A stretch of 64,000 nt of DNA from Salinispora mooreana (GTDB lineage: Bacteria; Actinomycetota; Actinomycetes; Mycobacteriales; Micromonosporaceae): contig NZ_KB900614.1 in NCBI RefSeq assembly GCF_000379065.1, positions 4,552,586 to 4,616,585 on the forward strand. The letters run 5' to 3'. Under the pieces are notes generated by a model that saw nothing but the letters and a program-made list of their open reading frames with translations, had not been told where the DNA came from and ran no database searches. Each line of letters opens with the position of its first letter. The first letter of the stretch is position 1. The translations under genes and the position numbers were made by a program. Of the stretch, positions 62,350 to 64,000 are shown one piece after another.

Positions 62350-63897
62350 TTAGTCGGGCAGTCGGATCGAGAGCGCGTGGCGGAACTCGTTGCGTGGGTC
62401 GTAGCGCTGTTTCACCCGCTGCAACCGTGGGTAGTTGTCTTTGTAGTACAGGGTGTGCCAAGGCACACCTGAGGTGTTCCACTCCGGGTCCGCTAGGTCT
62501 CGGTCGGGGTAGTTGATGTACGAGCCGTCATTGCGGTCATTGGGAACCGGCACGCCGCCGGTGTCGCGGTAGACGTCTCGGTAGACCTCGCGGATGTGCC
62601 GGATCCGTCGCTCGTCTTCACTCTCCGATGACCACGAGGCGAGCCATGCGGCCTTGAGAATGCTGTCGCGTTGAGCGATCGCGGTGGCGTCTGCGGGCAC
62701 GACGTTGACCTGCCCGCCGTATCCGATAAGGATCATGTGTAGGGAGCGCTCGTCATCGGTGGCGAGATGCCGGTACGCGGTAGCGATCTGTTCCGCCGTG
62801 TACCCCTTGCGAAGGTAGGCCGCCTTCAACTTGAACCGTCGTACCGTCATACCGCCCGGCTCCCCACGATTGGGGAACGACATGAAGTACAGCCAGGGCA
62901 TGACGTCTTCCGTGTTTCGCATGACCGGCTCGACACTCAGGCTATCGGCTGCGGCATCGAAGTAGTCATTGATGAGGCCCTCGGCGTTGGGTAGGTCGTC
63001 GTCAACCATGGCACCGACGGAAATTACGGATCCGCTTCGGTGGGTGGCGTAGAAGAAGGCCATGATGTTGGCGCCGGGGCTTCCGGGTCTGCTGTTGTGC
63101 TCGAACCAGGTTCCGACGTTGCTGACCAGCCGGACGAAGTCCTGCTCGGACATTGCCTCCCAGGACCAGGCCACCATTCCGGTGCGCCACCGGGTCGGGG
63201 CTTTGGGTAGGAGTTCCGCTGGATTGGTCGAGGTGACACCGGGAGTACGGAGCCAATAGCGAGTGACGATGCCAAAGTTGCCGCCACCAGCGCCGGTGTG
63301 TGCCCACCACAGGTCATGGTGCGGGTCATCCGGATGGTCGGTGGCGACCACGGCTTCGGCGTGGCCGTCCTCGTTGACGACCACCACCTCGACCGCGCAC
63401 AGGTAGTCGACGGCCGAACCAAGGCGACGTGACAGCGGGCCAAAACCGCCGCCAACCAGATGTCCGCCGATGCCGACCTCGGTGCCCTCGCCGATCGGCA
63501 GGGTGACGCCCCACGTCTTGTACATCTGCCGATAGACCTCACCGACGGTGGCACCCGGCTGCAATGCGAATGCCTGTCGATGTTGATCGAAGGACACCGT
63601 GTTCATTTCCGACAAGTCAATCAGGACGCCACCAGTGGTGGATGCGGACCCCTCAAAGCCATGTCCACCGCTGCGAACAGTGATCCGATGGCCCTCCGCA
63701 ACCGCTCGATTGACCGCCTGGACCACCTGCGCCGTGTCCACCGGCACACAGACGTAGTCAACGTCGGCTACGAAGCGCTGGTTGTACCCCCGACGGACGC
63801 TTTCGTACCGCGGGTCCGCTCTGGTGATGGTGGCGATCGCCGAGGTGTTGTACGGCGCGTCTGGATGCGGCGGCTGCATGTCGTACGTGTGGGTCAC
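62350..63897 (-). CDS. BBE/EncM-type FAD-linked oxidase
   Basis: A 515-residue protein. The PCMH-type FAD domain has ITVRSGGHGFEGSASTTGGV, whose His is the usual covalent flavin site. In the second region, PIGEGTEVGIGGHLVGGGFG, the Cys that makes a second bond in BBE enzymes is Gly, so attachment is probably through His only. The C-terminal BBE motif includes YYKDNYPRLQRVKQRYDPRN. GGGAGGAAT precedes GTG 63897. Such enzymes oxidise alcohols or C-H bonds in natural-product pathways. The longer upstream frame has no ribosome binding site. Confidence 0.88.
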   Translation of the reverse strand: MTHTYDMQPPHPDAPYNTSAIATITRADPRYESVRRGYNQRFVADVDYVCVPVDTAQVVQAVNRAVAEGHRITVRSGGHGFEGSASTTGGVLIDLSEMNTVSFDQHRQAFALQPGATVGEVYRQMYKTWGVTLPIGEGTEVGIGGHLVGGGFGPLSRRLGSAVDYLCAVEVVVVNEDGHAEAVVATDHPDDPHHDLWWAHTGAGGGNFGIVTRYWLRTPGVTSTNPAELLPKAPTRWRTGMVAWSWEAMSEQDFVRLVSNVGTWFEHNSRPGSPGANIMAFFYATHRSGSVISVGAMVDDDLPNAEGLINDYFDAAADSLSVEPVMRNTEDVMPWLYFMSFPNRGEPGGMTVRRFKLKAAYLRKGYTAEQIATAYRHLATDDERSLHMILIGYGGQVNVVPADATAIAQRDSILKAAWLASWSSESEDERRIRHIREVYRDVYRDTGGVPVPNDRNDGSYINYPDRDLADPEWNTSGVPWHTLYYKDNYPRLQRVKQRYDPRNEFRHALSIRLPD

Positions 63898-64000
63898 GTG
63901 GATTCCTCCCAAGCTATGGTTGCCGTACCGGCCGCACCTCTCTACACCGGCTGGACCTCGGGCCGCCTGTCGGTGTGGTAGATCCACCACTGAACAAGCG

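Overview
This is high-GC actinomycete DNA: strong GC bias at third codon positions, frequent GTG starts, GTGA/ATGA stop-start overlaps and purine-rich ribosome binding sites. The gene families fit a Micromonosporaceae-type organism (Salinispora or Micromonospora-like), but the genus is an inference. I saw no rRNA, tRNA or CRISPR array.

Layout. (1) 1-4.3 kb, minus strand: a fatty-acyl-AMP-ligase-like enzyme cut by the left edge, translationally coupled to a PEP-synthase/rifampin-phosphotransferase-like protein. (2) 4.3-9.3 kb: a long non-coding stretch, a GNAT-MFS operon behind two palindromes, a DUF1737 protein, and a YunG-NUDIX fusion. (3) 9.4-11.5 kb: decayed mobile and defence DNA, namely an IS630-type transposase scrap and an orphan broken cas3. 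(4) 11.5-16.5 kb: a compact conflict-type locus with a Crp/Fnr regulator, a class III nucleotide cyclase, a large protein with a degenerate P-loop, a coiled-coil protein and a PycTM-like membrane effector. The cyclase C-terminus and the large protein N-terminus carry the same 19-residue Gly/Val/His motif, resembling paired amyloid (RHIM-like) signalling motifs. (5) 16.6-25.5 kb: housekeeping or accessory genes (acVLRF1-type release factor, helicase-associated protein, lone QueD-like protein, YdeI, WYL regulator, DHFR-like protein) mixed with two pseudogenes.

(6) 25.6-39.8 kb looks like one biosynthetic unit. A divergently transcribed pair, an MppJ/MarI-like alpha-keto-acid C-methyltransferase and a ThDP enzyme, faces a seven-gene overlapping EBO operon (inositol-phosphate-synthase-like protein, EboC, TIM barrel, EboA, EboB, EboE, EboF). 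A secreted PQQ-type beta-propeller lies on one side and a sugar-dehydrogenase-like propeller on the other. The arrangement recalls scytonemin loci, where a ThDP enzyme condenses aryl-pyruvates and ebo genes move the product to the periplasm.

(7) 39.9-63.9 kb holds the periphery of a second biosynthetic cluster. It has a DHA2 exporter, three methyltransferases (one a radical SAM/B12 type), an A-T didomain, an MbtH-condensation fusion, several flavin enzymes, a P450, an SgcJ-like NTF2 protein, an SgcC-like HpaB hydroxylase, an SgcF-like epoxide hydrolase, a solute-binding-like protein without signal peptide, and a BBE-type oxidase. The combination of carrier-bound acyl unit, hydroxylase, condensation enzyme, epoxide hydrolase and SgcJ matches the convergent logic of nine-membered enediynes such as C-1027. 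No enediyne polyketide synthase lies in the window; it would be expected outside it.
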